A program made the translations under genes and the position numbers. From Simmondsia chinensis (Eukaryota; Streptophyta; Magnoliopsida; Caryophyllales; Simmondsiaceae): DNA of 64,000 nt. The stretch spans positions 16,545,346-16,609,345 of the forward strand of contig JAGTTD010000011.1 of NCBI GenBank assembly GCA_018398585.1, written 5' to 3'. Each line of letters begins with the position of its first letter. Position 1 is the first letter of the stretch. Of the stretch, positions 33,501-45,395 are shown in pieces. Below the pieces are notes generated by a model. The model was given only the letters and a program-made list of their open reading frames with translations. It was not told where the DNA came from and ran no database searches.

Positions 33501-34228
33501 TACCTGTGTCTAAGTGATGTTGGGTATGTTGAGTACAGTTGTTGGATAACTAACTGAATTTGAGAAGGATTAAGTGATGTGTACATGGATTTTGGGTCCA
33601 TAGTGCTACTTTTCACCACTCCTTTGTTTTACGCGATATACTTCTTGAATTGCAAATTAACAATATACATAAATTTTAAGGGTAAATGTCAACAATTTAA
33701 TTAGTACGACCCGGTAATAAACAATACATTAATACATCCGTACGTGCTCATTGGATTTAAATTTACAGGATGAATACAACACCTTTATTACACTTAAGTT
33801 TCATTGAGACAATATACTTTCCCACTTGGAAAAAAAAGTATACATAAATTTGAGCGGATCCTGTCAATATCTTAACTAGTATGATCCGGTAATAAACAAT
33901 ACATCCATACATCTATACTCATTGTTTTCAACTGTACAAGATTAGTACAACAATTTTACTGCACAACAGTTCCGTTCAATACAAGAAGGGATCATCGAGT
34001 AGAAGAAGTCAATAAAACAAAGTACAGCATCACTATTTGTGAATACTAGCAGGCTGCTTTGTTTTTTAACTTCTTGTAATTTACTATTGTGAGGATTAGT
34101 CAAAAATTCTATCAGCAACTTAAGTATATCGTGATCCTATTCCTACATGCAACACAAAAAAAAAAAAAAAAATACAATATTTAATTACAGTTGTACGGAA
34201 AACTTTCAAGAGATAACATGAATGACGA
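33501..34228. other. 3' flank of the E1 gene, no coding region
   Basis: AGTGCTACTTTTCACCACTC near 33600 resembles 30722 (unit C) and, inverted, 60440 (unit G). It may be close to a unit end. Sequence from about 33640 to 34090 (TTCTTGAATTGCAAATTAAC, CCGGTAATAAACAATACAT, GAATACTAGCAGGCTGCTTT) is homologous to 39750-40010 downstream of E2. No gene is seen. Confidence 0.55.
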
Positions 34229-35847
34229 TCATACAAGCCAACACAAAACATTCACCTGAATTGACTTCTGGTCGAATGGTGGCGGGTTCTCCCATTGAAC
34301 CGCTTGCATCCACTTTATTATAAAAAATCTGCAATCATGGCTGCATAATCAGAATGACAGTTCAAATGACTACACGTCCAACGGAAACAATATCAACAAC
34401 GCCAGTACAAGTGGTATACATATTGTGTTGGTGGGGGACCGTTGGAACTTAGAGTGGATAAGTACGTATTTCAACACACCTTTCCCACCCAATTGTTTGC
34501 CCGAGGTATGCTGATGTACTTTCCAACTGCAATAAAACAGGATATTATTATTGTATATGTGTTACTTATAACTATGTGTTATTCGTACCGAACATGTGGT
34601 GAAGACAACGACGCTTACAAGTTTCTTGGTCGCATCCACTTGTCGCGTACTTCCCCCCTCCGATGGAAGGCAATCCAGTACATACGATACCTTACCACGG
34701 AGGTCAACCATGCACAGATACCAATGCTATTGACTGTCGTTCACTGGAATGTATATCTGCATTGCAACAGAAGTCCTCAGAATGTACATTGATGAACAAA
34801 TTTATCCAACTGTGATCATCATAAAAATCATTGTTGATTACCGTATCGGTTTTTTCCATCGAACGTGGGAAATATGTTATGGGGTATGTGGAACAAAATG
34901 CCGCCAAGTGCTTCACCCTTGAAGAGAGAGAACATGACTACATAAAGGCACATGCATGAATTTCTTAACATAATAGATAGAAAAATTTAATTTGATCTTG
35001 TATGTGTGTTGAACTGTGATTTACCGAAAATAGGTAGGCAAGAAGACACGAGCCCATCCGTTATTTGTATATGAGATTGTGAGGTATGAAATAGCACAGT
35101 CGATAACGTGAGAAAGTAACCAATAAGGTAATTCAACATAAGATGATGAATACAAATGCACGCAATGTTTACTTACTGCGTCGCTTAGCCACTCGTGCGG
35201 GTATAAAGTTTTCAAGTGCTCACGAGCGTACAAATCATGCTCTGTCTGCACCAATACCTCCCTACAAAGTAATATGAAATATTTAACTTGCTATCTGGAT
35301 ATGAATTCGAACAAATACATGTCAAACATATGTGTACTTACAAAGCATCCAATTTGCCATCGAAAATGCATTGGCATAAGCACCCTTCGGTGTGCCCGAG
35401 ATTTTGGAGTATGGCATTGATTAGATATCTGGAGATAAGGATGCGCTCTTGTCCCGTACCCACTGGTGGTCGGATGGGCTCGCCTTTCTAGCCACCAATT
35501 CAACCACATTTGTGGAATGTTCTTCAACCCTATTATTGTTACCGGCCTATTTAGGTGCCTCTTCTGCCCCATTATATAGGGTGTACGTATGGATGGCCCC
35601 TTTTTCCTCTTTGATGCTATCCTCAAAGACATCTCGTGTGATTTACTAACACGAGGTGGTTGGACAAGTTCATCTTCCAAGGTCGCCAAAGGAAGTGCGG
35701 GAATCACCTTCAGAGGCTTTAGGTTGAAGTCCTACTCTGACATTGGTTTCCGCACCTTATTTTGAGACCTTGAACCAACGGAAGTAGAGACACATACATC
35801 CTCGTAGGGAATTAGTGTTTGCTCACCCGTTTGTACACCAATACTAT

Positions 35848-35880
<33 letters not shown>

Positions 35881-37196
35881 CGAGTAGGTACCAATGAACG
35901 CCACTCAAGTTGGACATTTTTGTCTGCACTTAAAGAATGAAAAATACCCAAAATTTCAAAATGGGATTCATCCGAATTGAGGGGGGCATCGACGGGCGTC
36001 CATTGAGTGAGTACTCGCAGAGAAAAAAAAAAATCTAGTACATTTAACAAAGCAAGATAATTTAGAAGAATTATTTACGTGCAAATGCAATAACTATTAA
36101 GCAAGAAATATGCTTACCATGAATAAATAAATGCAACCATTCACTCTTCTTTTGCCCCTCCTGTACTCCAAAACGCCCTCTATTATTCCGTATATACAAA
36201 TTTCGCCCAATTTACACCTGATGTCTTGTTGGTGTCAACTATGAGTTTGAACAATTACTTTTTCAGGTTGAGTCTCCCGAATGGACACAAAAAAGCAGTC
36301 AATGTGTACAAAACCACTAGCACCTTGAATTGGTCATCAACAGTCCCATTGCTGACTAGTGCTTGTTCCATTTGACTAGATGTCCAACTGCCAAACTCTT
36401 TGTACAAGCGATTCAACCTTAGTTCATCTTCGCAGTCGTCAATCTAAAAACCTTTGTTTTGAAATCCCAAAAGTTCCTCGACATCTTGTTCGGTCAAAAA
36501 AATGTTATTATTTGAATGCGAGAAGCCTCATGACATAAGATCAAATTGGTCGATCACACTCAGACACATATCCATATGAATATTATTGCTCTTAACATGC
36601 ATCAAACCACCCAAGCCCAAAGCTTCGATGGCAGTCAACTGTTCTAAGGACAATTACTTCATCAATTTGATTGCCCAGTGGGGTGCGCAACATGTACACA
36701 CCTGAATATCAATAAGTGTAATTAGCTTCAAATGTATAATACAAGAAATAGTACAAATGTTCGGCATTTATTACCCTGGGCTTGGATGGCTCTTCACTTT
36801 TACAACTTTGGCACATACTTGAGTCATTCTTTGCCTTAAATAGGTACGGTTGTTTCTCCTCTACTGACAAAGTCTTCCAGACTTTGCTCATCCTCTTTAC
36901 CCACTACAGTAGTAAGCATAATCAACCAATGATATATGAAAGACGTCACATCATTTGAAACTGTACTAAATTACACTCGAATTTACATTTTTTTTTTGCC
37001 AGCACTGTTGTTTGATCGAGCTCCGTCTTCTTTTTTTCACTGCGAGATGGAGTACAAACCATTAGCTTCATCTTATAAGTGAAATGAATAACACAGTATA
37101 AAACGATGCTTACCAAAATATAACAAATGCATTTCTTGGCCTTTTATTGACCATCTTCTTTGCTGACTTCTTTGCCTCTATAGCTCTAGTCACCAT
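34229..37196 (-). pseudogene. E1: HMG-box-like / plant-mobile-like / Ulp1 (C48) protease composite gene, decayed
   Basis: Exons read on the minus strand. First exon ATG 37196: MVTRAIEAKKSAKKMVNKRP then RNAFVIF, the start of an HMG box, with a GTAAGC donor at about 37113. Two further short exons (about 36990-37039 and 36770-36905) give MSKVWKTLSVEEKQPYLFKA KND, the HMG-box C-terminal half. The plant-mobile-like exon (36120-36700, LTAIEALGLGGLMH...NNNIFLTEQDVEELLGFQN) has several stops. A linker (35291-36050) holds the poly(G)/poly-Pro run and a basic stretch. The protease part has LKTLYPHEWLSDAV, VIDCAISYLTIS, then a TAG right before the catalytic HW (34721-34726), a conserved Asp (VLDCLP), and SHDCRFFIIKW, with the catalytic Cys kept but the usual Gly changed to Arg. 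Not functional. Confidence 0.7.
35848..35880 (+). repeat. Poly(G) homopolymer, 33 nt, in the E1 linker
   Basis: AATACTAT followed by 33 G. The paralogous position in E2 (41766-41772) has ACTAT followed by 7 G, so the run has expanded in one copy. Confidence 0.9.
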
Positions 37197-37974
37197 TAAA
37201 CAAGATTTCATTAATGAAACAGAGCAATGAAGCCAAATACAAGCCAACATGCAAAACTCAACAAAAACCACTACAATACCCACTCCAACATGCAAAACCC
37301 ACAGAAATAAATCACCGATTTTGTTGAATTACAACCCAAATATAACGCAAATGATTGATTGTAAACAAGCAAAACATGCAAAACCAAACAAAACCCAATA
37401 CAACAGCAACATGAAATTTCAATCCTAACCACGTATTACATTTAAAAATTAATATAAACTCAATAAACAGTACGCTTTTTAAGACAGAGAAAATCAATAA
37501 CCGATTTGGTTGTAGTAGAAGATAAGTAAACATAAATGGAACCAAATACAAGCCAAAAATGCAAAACCCAACAACACCCACTCCCAACATGCAAAACCCA
37601 CAAAAATGAGACAGTATACCAATCTGAACAAGAAAAACTCAACATTACATAAACTATATAAATAGGGAAATACAATCTTTAGCTACATTCTTGGGCTAAA
37701 CAAAGTTAAAAATATACTAAAAACAAATGGTATACAGTAGTAAATTGAGATATAAGAGATAGTAAGCAAACACTAACAATGGTGTTGAAGTAGCCCTAAG
37801 GGACACCCGGTGATACGCATAGAGGGTTAAGGTCGGTGGCCAGGTGATGGAGAGAACGGTTGCTTGAACGCCTGTAATGGGGGTGAAGCAAGATGGGTGG
37901 GGGTGAGAAAGATAGAGAGTGAGAGAGTTGAAAGGGCGCAGGGCTATTTCTTTTTTTTATTTGATGCGCAGTAA

Positions 37975-38060
37975 ACGTGTGTCAACACACGAAAACAACA
38001 TGTCAACACAGATAGGACCGAGGATATTGTGACACACGTATGTTGTGTATCGACACACAA
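37975..38060. repeat. Palindrome array upstream of E1 (short)
   Basis: TGTGTCAACACACG, TGTCAACACA and TGTGTATCGACACACA lie upstream of the CT-rich leader (about 37870-37960) of the E1 gene. The position is the same as in the PF20167-type units, although the gene downstream is different. Confidence 0.65.
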
Positions 38061-38295
38061 CCAATTTTGACACTAAAATTTCCCGTACATCGTTTATAAA
38101 AAGAAAATATATTCACAAATCATTGGAGTTGCTGTGGGCATTGTTGTACTGGTGACATGGTCGTTTCCATGTCCCCGGCTTTACGAGCGGTTCCATCTCA
38201 ACAACCCCCTTCGATTCTTCGGCAACAGATATAGCATCACTTACCACTCAAGGTGCCTTATCGGTCGAGGCCTGCTTCAGATTCCCCCTGCGGAC

Positions 38296-38560
38296 TTCGA
38301 TGAGTTTCAAAAGTTTAGCCATGTGTTTATTTCCCCTCTTGATAGCCTTTAGCATTGTAATGGAATGCGCATCAACATTACACATCTCACTTTAGAACTT
38401 AAATTTCGTGTAATGTTGACTACTACACCACTTACACACAGTTGGAGTTTTGATGTGGGATGTGTAATGTTGGTAGACAATCAATGAAAGTGTTGAATGC
38501 TCACAAAAGGAGAAAGAAAAACACGCACCTGAACTTCTCAAACTCATCCAAGTCCATGAG
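38296..38560. repeat. Foldback module E (hairpin arms ~125 bp, looser outside)
   Basis: The left arm (about 38296-38420, ACTTCGATGAGTTTCAAAAG...ATGTTGA) pairs with the right arm (about 38430-38560, ...ATGTAATGTTGGTAGACAAT, AACTTCTCAAACTCATCCAA GT). Outer parts, for example AGCATCACTTACC at 38230 and GGTAAGTGATGCT at 38600, pair more weakly. Homologous to module C at 28672-29212. Confidence 0.75.
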
Positions 38561-38837
38561 GCGAACATGGAGTTCACATCAAGCAATGAGGCAGATCGAT
38601 TGGTAAGTGATGCTGAACCAGTGGCTCACAAAACCGAGGAGGTGATTGAGCAGGAAAAACTAGTAAATGAAGAAGAAATTGGGGGGACGAGAAAACAACG
38701 GTAGCATCAGTACATACTTCTAAACTTGTACAAGCTTAAGAGAATAGAATACTTGGAGATTTTGTTGTGTGGTAAACTGAGAAAGTGGGATTAGTATTTG
38801 TACTAAAAAATAATTTATTTTCTATTAAAGCCCCCAG

Positions 38838-38900
38838 AAGGCCCCAAATTCAAATTTCAAAATCGAAATTCAAAAATCAAAATTCAAAATTCAAAGTTAA
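38838..38900. repeat. ATTCAAA-rich tract
   Basis: CCAAATTCAAATTTCAAAAT CGAAATTCAAAA-type repeats between foldback module E and the next array, the same neighbourhood as in units B, C and F. Confidence 0.65.
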
Positions 38901-39014
38901 AAATACAAACATTGTGGAAAATGATAAATCGCGGGGTCGTTGTGTATGGTGCTAGGCCTACCCGGCCCGTTGGCCCATTATACTTCAGGGGTGATTTTGG
39001 GTTGGAGTGGTTTT

Positions 39015-39670
39015 GAGTACGTTACCAGTGTGTCGACACATACAATCTATTTGTCGACATGTGTTACATCATGATTGACTTATCATTCAAAGTACGTTGT
39101 TGGTGAATTTAAGTACCATTTCGATAAGTTTGAGTACGTGACATTGTGTCGACACATAGAAGTTATATGCCGACACACAGAACAAATGTACACCTAAGGA
39201 ATTTGATGTGTTGAGATGAAAAGTGTGTCGGCACACATGCTATCATGTGTCGACACACATATATTGAATATGCTTACTTGAAAGTACTATGTCGACACAT
39301 GGTTTCTGGACGTCAACACACAACTAATTCTGATTTATAAACCAGTTTGAGTACATGGGTCATGACATTGCGTGTGTTGGAACACAATGTACATGGTGAT
39401 TTTGAGTACATTATTGTGCAATTGTGAGGTCATGTAGTGCACATGGTGATTTTCAGTACATTAGTGCGTACTTTGGTTGTGATGTGTACATAGTGATTTT
39501 TTATTACATTAGTGCGTACTTGGGTCGTGTTGTTGTGTACATTTTCATTTTTATTACATTAGTGAGTTCTTGGGTTGTGATGTTGTGTACATGATGATAT
39601 TTATTACATTAGTGGATACTTCGGTGTTCATTCAGAGTACTTGGGTGGTGATGTTGAGAGCATGGTAGTG
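39015..39670. repeat. Palindrome array E, ending in a ~50-bp GAGTACATT tandem repeat
   Basis: The left part has TGTGTCGACACA-type sites at about 39030, 39053, 39145, 39170, 39224, 39246, 39290 and 39314. The right part has ACATGGTGATTTTGAGTACA TTAGTGCGTACTTGGG units at 39391, 39441, 39488, 39539 and 39589 (period 47-51 bp) with almost no palindromes. It lies just outside the 3' end of E2. Confidence 0.8.
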
Positions 39671-40155
39671 GCTACAAGTGCAACAGTCCTACAAAGAATC
39701 ACGGTTTACTCGGTACCACCATTCCCTGCTTCTAGACACTAGACTTCCTCAATCAACATAAACGACATACATAATTTTGAATGGTTCCCATCAACAATTC
39801 GACTAATGCAATCCAGAAATAAGCAATACATCCATACTTATGGGTTTCAACTATACAAAATGAATACATTTTTCTTACACAAATGTTTCGTTCAATAGAG
39901 GAAGGGGTCATTGAGTACAAGAAGTCATCAAAGGAGACTAAAACATCACAGTGGGTGAATACTAGCATCCTGCTTTGTCTTTTACTTCTTGTAATTAGCT
40001 GTTACATGGATCGGTGATTAACTCTATCAGCAGCTTCAATCTCTAGTGATCCCGGTCCTACGACCATCTGGAAAAAAGTACATGATTACGACACAAGCGT
40101 AAAGTTAGAAGCAAAACCCTAAAGAGGGGACATTAATCAGACCATGAACACAACA

Positions 40156-43100
40156 CTAAGCTTTGACCTTAGTCGACATCCGATCAAAGGGGTCGATTTT
40201 GTCCCATTCACCCGCTAGTAGCCACTTTATTACAAAAAAAACCGCAGTCGTAGCTGCGTAATACGATCACACTTTGCAAATTACTACACGTTTGTTCGGA
40301 AAAGATATGAACAATGTTCATTTACAAGTCATATACCCATTTCTTTTGTTAGGGACCACCAGTAATTGTATTGGAAAAGAGTCTAGTTCAGAGCACATTT
40401 TCATCCCCGCGGTGTTTCAGAAATAACATGAAAAACATTTCAACTACAATAAAAAGGATGGTGTCATCACATGTGGTATAATTATAACTCATTGATACTC
40501 GTAACAACCTTATGGTGTAGCCAAAGATGCTTACAACTCTCTTAACCAAATCTACCCGTTGCTGCTTACCCCCTTGAACTGGAAGGGAATCGAGTAAATA
40601 GGACACCATTTGCCGAAAGTCAACCACACATAGGAACCAGTGTACGTTGCCCTCGTTTATTGGAATATACAGCTGTGGTGCAACAAAAGTACTTAGAATG
40701 TACATCAGGTAACAATTTTATCCAAGTGAGGTCATTGTAAATGTTACTGCGAATTACCTTACAAGTTTTACACATTTTCGATGAAAAATACTTCCCAGTG
40801 TGGCCGGAAAAAAAAACCTCATCATGTCCTTAAATGGCCATGGAGAGAGAGCATATGATTGGGCTAAGGCACATGTATGAAGTTGTTAGCGATATTATAA
40901 TGATTAAAGTATGCATTATACGTATAATTAATGCTGACATACGGAAAAGTAGGTAGGCAAGAAGACCCGAGACCAACCTGTACTTCTAGAGGAGATTGTC
41001 ATGTACGAGACAACCAAGTTGATGACCTGTGACAATATAGACAATTAGGCCATTACACGTAAGACGACGAATAGCAGTGTGCACAATGTTCACTTACAGA
41101 GTCGCATAGCCACTCGCATGGATATAAGGTTTTTAAGTCTGCCCGGCAATATTCGCCATTCTCTATCACCACCAATGTCTCCCTACAAAGTAAGAGTAAA
41201 ATTAATAGGTATTGTTTAGATATACGATTTGAATATACAACGTCAAATATATATGTACTTACCAAGCATCCAACTTGCCATCGAATATGTATTCACATAA
41301 GACCCGTTCAAACTGACCAAGTCTCTGCAATACGGCATCCATTGGCACTAAGGAGAAATGGCTGATTTCTAGTCCCGTACACTTGGGCTATGGGGCAGTA
41401 TAGATGCTCTTACTTTCTAATACATCTACGATTGGTTTTTCTTGAATCTTATTTTTTTCCCCTGTTAATTGCACGCCTTTTCCGCCCCATCGTAGAAGGT
41501 GCATGTTTCGCTCGCCTCCATTTCCCCTTAATTGCCTTATGCAACCACTTCTCGTGTGGTTTGCTCACACGAGGTGGTCGAATAGGTTCATCTTTCAAAG
41601 TCTGCAAAGGAAGTGTGGAAATCACCTTCAGAGGCCCTAGGTTAATGTCCACTTCTTTTACTGGTTTCCAAGCCTCTTTTGCAGGCCTGAAATCAACCGT
41701 GTTAGAAGAACATGCCTCATGGTTGGGCGTTAAAATTGGCTCATCTTTTAGTACAGCAATACTATGGGGGGGACTAGGTACTAATGACTATGGTTGGACG
41801 GTTGGACATATTTGTCCCCAAGCAGAGGAGGAAATTTTCTTGAAAAACGGGAATGAAAGTCATCTTTATCATCGGTTTCTTTAGTTGCTTTCAAATCCTT
41901 TATTACGTTAAAAAGTTATTTTATTTGCACAACCATTGCATCATTTTACACGGCCAATGCATTGATTTTCTCCTCCCTTGCAATGAATTACATAGAAATC
42001 GCATTGATTTGCACGGCCAGTGCATCATTTTGAGGGTCAATGCATTGATTTTGTCGTCCCTCGCACTATGTTGCATGGCCTTTGCATTGATCTGCACGGC
42101 CATTGCATCATTTTGCGAGGTCAATGCATTAATTTTATCGTCCCTTGCACTAATTTTCATGGGCATTGCATCAATACGGTCCTTACAACCCGTGCAATAT
42201 TTATTACCACCAACCTCTTCGATCGGAGCGTGATGCTTATCCTCAACCCTTTCGCCCAAATCAGCACACGACGGAGCAGAAGGTACGACTACTAGAGGAG
42301 GGGTAGTTATTCCCTCGGTGGGGTCCTTCGAGAACTGTACATCACTAACCACTCAAAGGTAAAACAAATCCAGTATGTAAGGTGGAGCAATTATAGAAAT
42401 GACTATATATTATGTATTATCCTAACATCACCAAACAATTTATACGCCCGAAGAATGAACCCTTTCTTAGCCTTCACTTCTATGTCCGTCCAAAAGCGAC
42501 AACGAGGATTTGTCTGAGTTGAGGTGGGCATCGACACGTGTCCATCGAGTGAGTACTGGCAGAAAAAAAAAAAAATCTAGTACATTTAACAAGGCAAGAG
42601 AAATCAAAACATTTATTATGCAGAAATATAATAACAATTAAGCAAGAGATGTACTTACCATGAATAAATAAATGCATCTATTCACTCTTTTTTTGCTCCC
42701 TTTGTACTCCAAAACGCCGTCTATAATTCTGTTATTTACAACTTTCGCCCAATTTACACCCGATGTCTTTTTGGTGTCAACTACAAGTTTGAACCACGAC
42801 TTCTTCGGGTTTAGTCTCGCGGATGGACACAAAAATGCAGTCAATGCGCACAGAACAACTAGCACTTTGAATCGGTCATCAACAGTACCGTGGGTGACTA
42901 GTGCTTCTTCCATTTGACTACATGTCCAACCGCCAAACTCTTCATACAAGCTATTCACCCTTGGTTCATCTTCGCAATCGTTAATCTCAAAACCATTGTT
43001 TTGGAATCCCAAAAGCTCCTTGACATCTTGTTCGGTCAAAAAAATGTTATTATTTGAATGGGAGAAACCTCGTGACATCGGGTCAAATTGGTCAATTACA

Positions 43101-43731
43101 CTTATACACATATCCATATTAATGGTTTTGCACTTTTCGTGAATCAAACCACCCAAGCCTAAAGCATCGATGGCAGTCCACTGTTCTTCGGACAATCCCT
43201 TCATCAGTTCTATGACTCGTTTCGGAGCACAACGTGTACATACCTGAATATCAATAAGTGTAATTAGATTCGCACATGTAATAAAATAAATGCTTCAATA
43301 TTTTAACATGTATTACCCTGGTCTTGGATGGTTTTCATTTTTTCGACTTCAGTACATTCTTAAGTCATTCTATGAGTCAAGTATGTATGGTTCTTTCTCC
43401 TCTTTAGGCAAAGTCTTCCGTATCTTTCTCACCCTCGTTAACCACTAAAAAAGTAAACGTAATCAATCCACTAACAATGAAAGATGTCACATTATTTGAG
43501 ACTATACTAAATTACACTTGGCTTTACATATTTTTCGTCGGACAACACTGTTTGATTGTTCTCCTTCTTCATTTTTTCACTACATGATGGAATATAAACA
43601 ATTAGCTTCATCTTATGGAGAGAATGAAGAACACAATATAAAGTGATGCTCACTAAAATATAGCAAATGCATTTCTTGGCCTTTTATTGACCATCTTATC
43701 TTCTGAGTCCTTTGCCTCTACAACACTACTC
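40156..43731 (-). pseudogene. E2: HMG-box-like / plant-mobile-like / coiled-coil / Ulp1 (C48) protease composite gene
   Basis: Tandem paralogue of E1. The start is lost (TTG for ATG near 43731). Exon 1 keeps KMVNKRPRNAFAIF. HMG-like pieces follow at 43520-43585 and 43325-43445 (VRKIRKTLPKEEKEPYILDS, then a stop). The plant-mobile-like exon is fully open (42660-43245: LSEEQWTAIDALGLGGLIHE, FDPMSRGFSHSNNNIFLTEQ, DVKELLGFQNNGFEI, ending at a GTAAGTAC donor). Then come a coiled-coil repeat (41921-42352) and a basic segment (41449-41652). Protease exons: LKTLYPCEWLCDS (41100-41185), VINLVVSYMTIS (40950-41036), INEGNVHWFLCVVDF with catalytic His, LLDSLP with Asp (40589-40591), and SYDCGFF with the nucleophile Cys (40241-40249). 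The full H-D-C triad is present, but a T-run frameshift follows the Cys. Ulp1 proteases cleave SUMO; plant transposons are known to carry such domains. Confidence 0.75.
41924..42180 (-). repeat. 83/84-bp tandem repeat encoding a 28-residue coiled-coil unit in E2
   Basis: CATTGATTTT(C/G)TC(C/G)TCCC recurs at 41960, 42043 and 42127 (spacing 83 and 84 bp). The minus-strand unit encodes ARDDKINALTSQNDAMAVQI NAKAMQHS. There is a sub-period of about 14 residues (DKINAL / VQINAK). The 83-bp spacing throws the distal copy out of frame. E1 lacks this segment. Confidence 0.8.
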
Positions 43732-44464
43732 ACCAAAATAAAACATTTTGATTGATAGAACTACAGAATGAAACTAAATACAAGTTAAACATGCAAAATT
43801 CAACAAAACCCACTACAACGTCAAACAAAGATTTCAATTCTAGCCACCTATAACAATATAAACTCAAAAACATTTATAAAACCTAGGGTATGTAAAACAA
43901 ATGGCTGATTTTATTATATTAAAAGCCCAATAAAGTCAAATACAAGGCAAACAATCAAAACCCAATAAAACCTACTCTAACAGCAACAATAAATTTCATC
44001 CCTAACCACCTATCATGTATAAAAATAAATTTAAACAAAAAAAAATTTCTGAAAACCAAAGATAGAGAAAATATATGAAATATTTTGTTGTATTAGATGT
44101 CAAATAACCACAAATGAAGCCAAAAGCAAAACCCAACAATAACCAACACATGAAACCAAATATAATCCAAACCTACAAAACTCAGCATTACACAAACACT
44201 AAAAATACGAAAATATAATCTTCATCCACATACTTGGGAACAAAACAAGTAATATATACTAAAAGTTATTGAAAAAAGGAGTACATTGAGATATAAGAGG
44301 ACATAGTATGCAAACACTAACAATGGTGTTGAAGTATCCATATGGGACAACCGGTGATACTCGTAGAGGGTTGAAGTCAGTCGCTAGATCGCAAGTAAAA
44401 GAGATGGGTAGGAGTGAGAGGAGAACGAGGGGAATAAAAAGAGAGTAAATTTGAGTGCCTTTAT

Positions 44465-44785
44465 GGTGTGTGTCGATACACATCTGATTTTGATTTTTTG
44501 GTAATTTTTTAGTACATGTACTCAAAATTAGTAATCACGTACTCGAAGTCACCACCCATGCACTCTAATCACAACCCATGTACTAAAATGCAATCAACAT
44601 CATAACTCATTCAAACACAACTGTGTCGACATAGTGTATATGTGTGTCGACACATAACAAATTTGATTTTGAGTAACTAGTGATCTTGAATACATGTTCC
44701 TCAAAATACTAACCAAGTAATCAAAATCAACGCTCTCAACAAATCGTGTGTGGACAAACATTCTGTGTATGTCGACACGCATACG
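44465..44785. repeat. Palindrome array upstream of E2
   Basis: TGTGTCGATACACA at 44468, TGTGTCGACATAG at 44621, TGTGTCGACACATA at 44640, TGTGTGGACAAAC at 44748 and TGTCGACACGC at 44769. GTACTCAAAAT and GAGTA words lie between. It adjoins the CT-rich leader of E2 (about 44380-44455), the same order as E1. Confidence 0.7.
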
Positions 44786-45001
44786 ATTTTGACAATAAAA
44801 TTTGTTGAGTACATGAGTGAAAATGGGTCATGAAAATAACTTTTTTTTAACACTAAATGGGTCGTGAAATAGAGCACATACAAATATAAAAGAAAATATA
44901 TTCATACCTTTTCTAAACTTGAGTGGTTTGTGCGAGACTTGCTGAACTGCTGCTACAGTCATTTCCTCGCCCCCTTTTATTCTTTCTTTATGAGGGATCA
45001 C

Positions 45002-45395
45002 TGTTAAGATCGAGATATGAATCTCAAATGCTAACCTAGGGATAGGGTAGGATAATAGAGTATGAGATGAGGAAGAAATGAAATTAGATGAGAAATAGAG
45101 AAAGAGTTAGATGAGAGAATTGATCTCAAATGAGATGTTTGATTATCAAAGTTATGAGATTACAAGCTAGAGCCTTACTATTTATACCACTTACATGACA
45201 TGATCTATTACATTGAATCTAACCCATGCCTAAACCGCCATTCACCTACATAGACATAACCGACCTTAACTAACTATACTAACATGACATCTTTAGGCTA
45301 ACATACATCACTTATTACATGACTTATCCAAGGCTCATGCTACTTGTTACATTTACATTCTATTTCATATGCCCCCTATTATGAGAATCACAACA
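45002..45395 (-). repeat. 3' LTR of the LARD-like element (394 bp)
   Basis: TGTTAAGATCGAGATATGAA to GAGAATCACAACA. Colinear with 49358-49783 except for a ~30-bp segment (CTGCCATACTTGACTAACTA near 49615) missing here. Confidence 0.88.

Noticed and set aside
33299..33619. Open frames rich in VSTH, CVDTH and CRHT repeats (also near 12838-13107, 28000-28300, 60954-61422)
   Set aside because: They are six-frame readings of the TGTGTCGACACA arrays. The same peptide words appear on both strands and in several frames, and there is no start context or codon conservation.
41390..41884. 164-codon plus-strand frame inside E2
   Set aside because: It is antisense to the basic linker exon of the minus-strand composite gene and has no motif of its own.
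33600..44790. Autonomous Mutator-like element with MURA transposase
   Set aside because: Ulp1-type cargo made this worth looking for, but no MULE transposase motif (DDE with CCHC/SWIM) was seen on either strand in the window.
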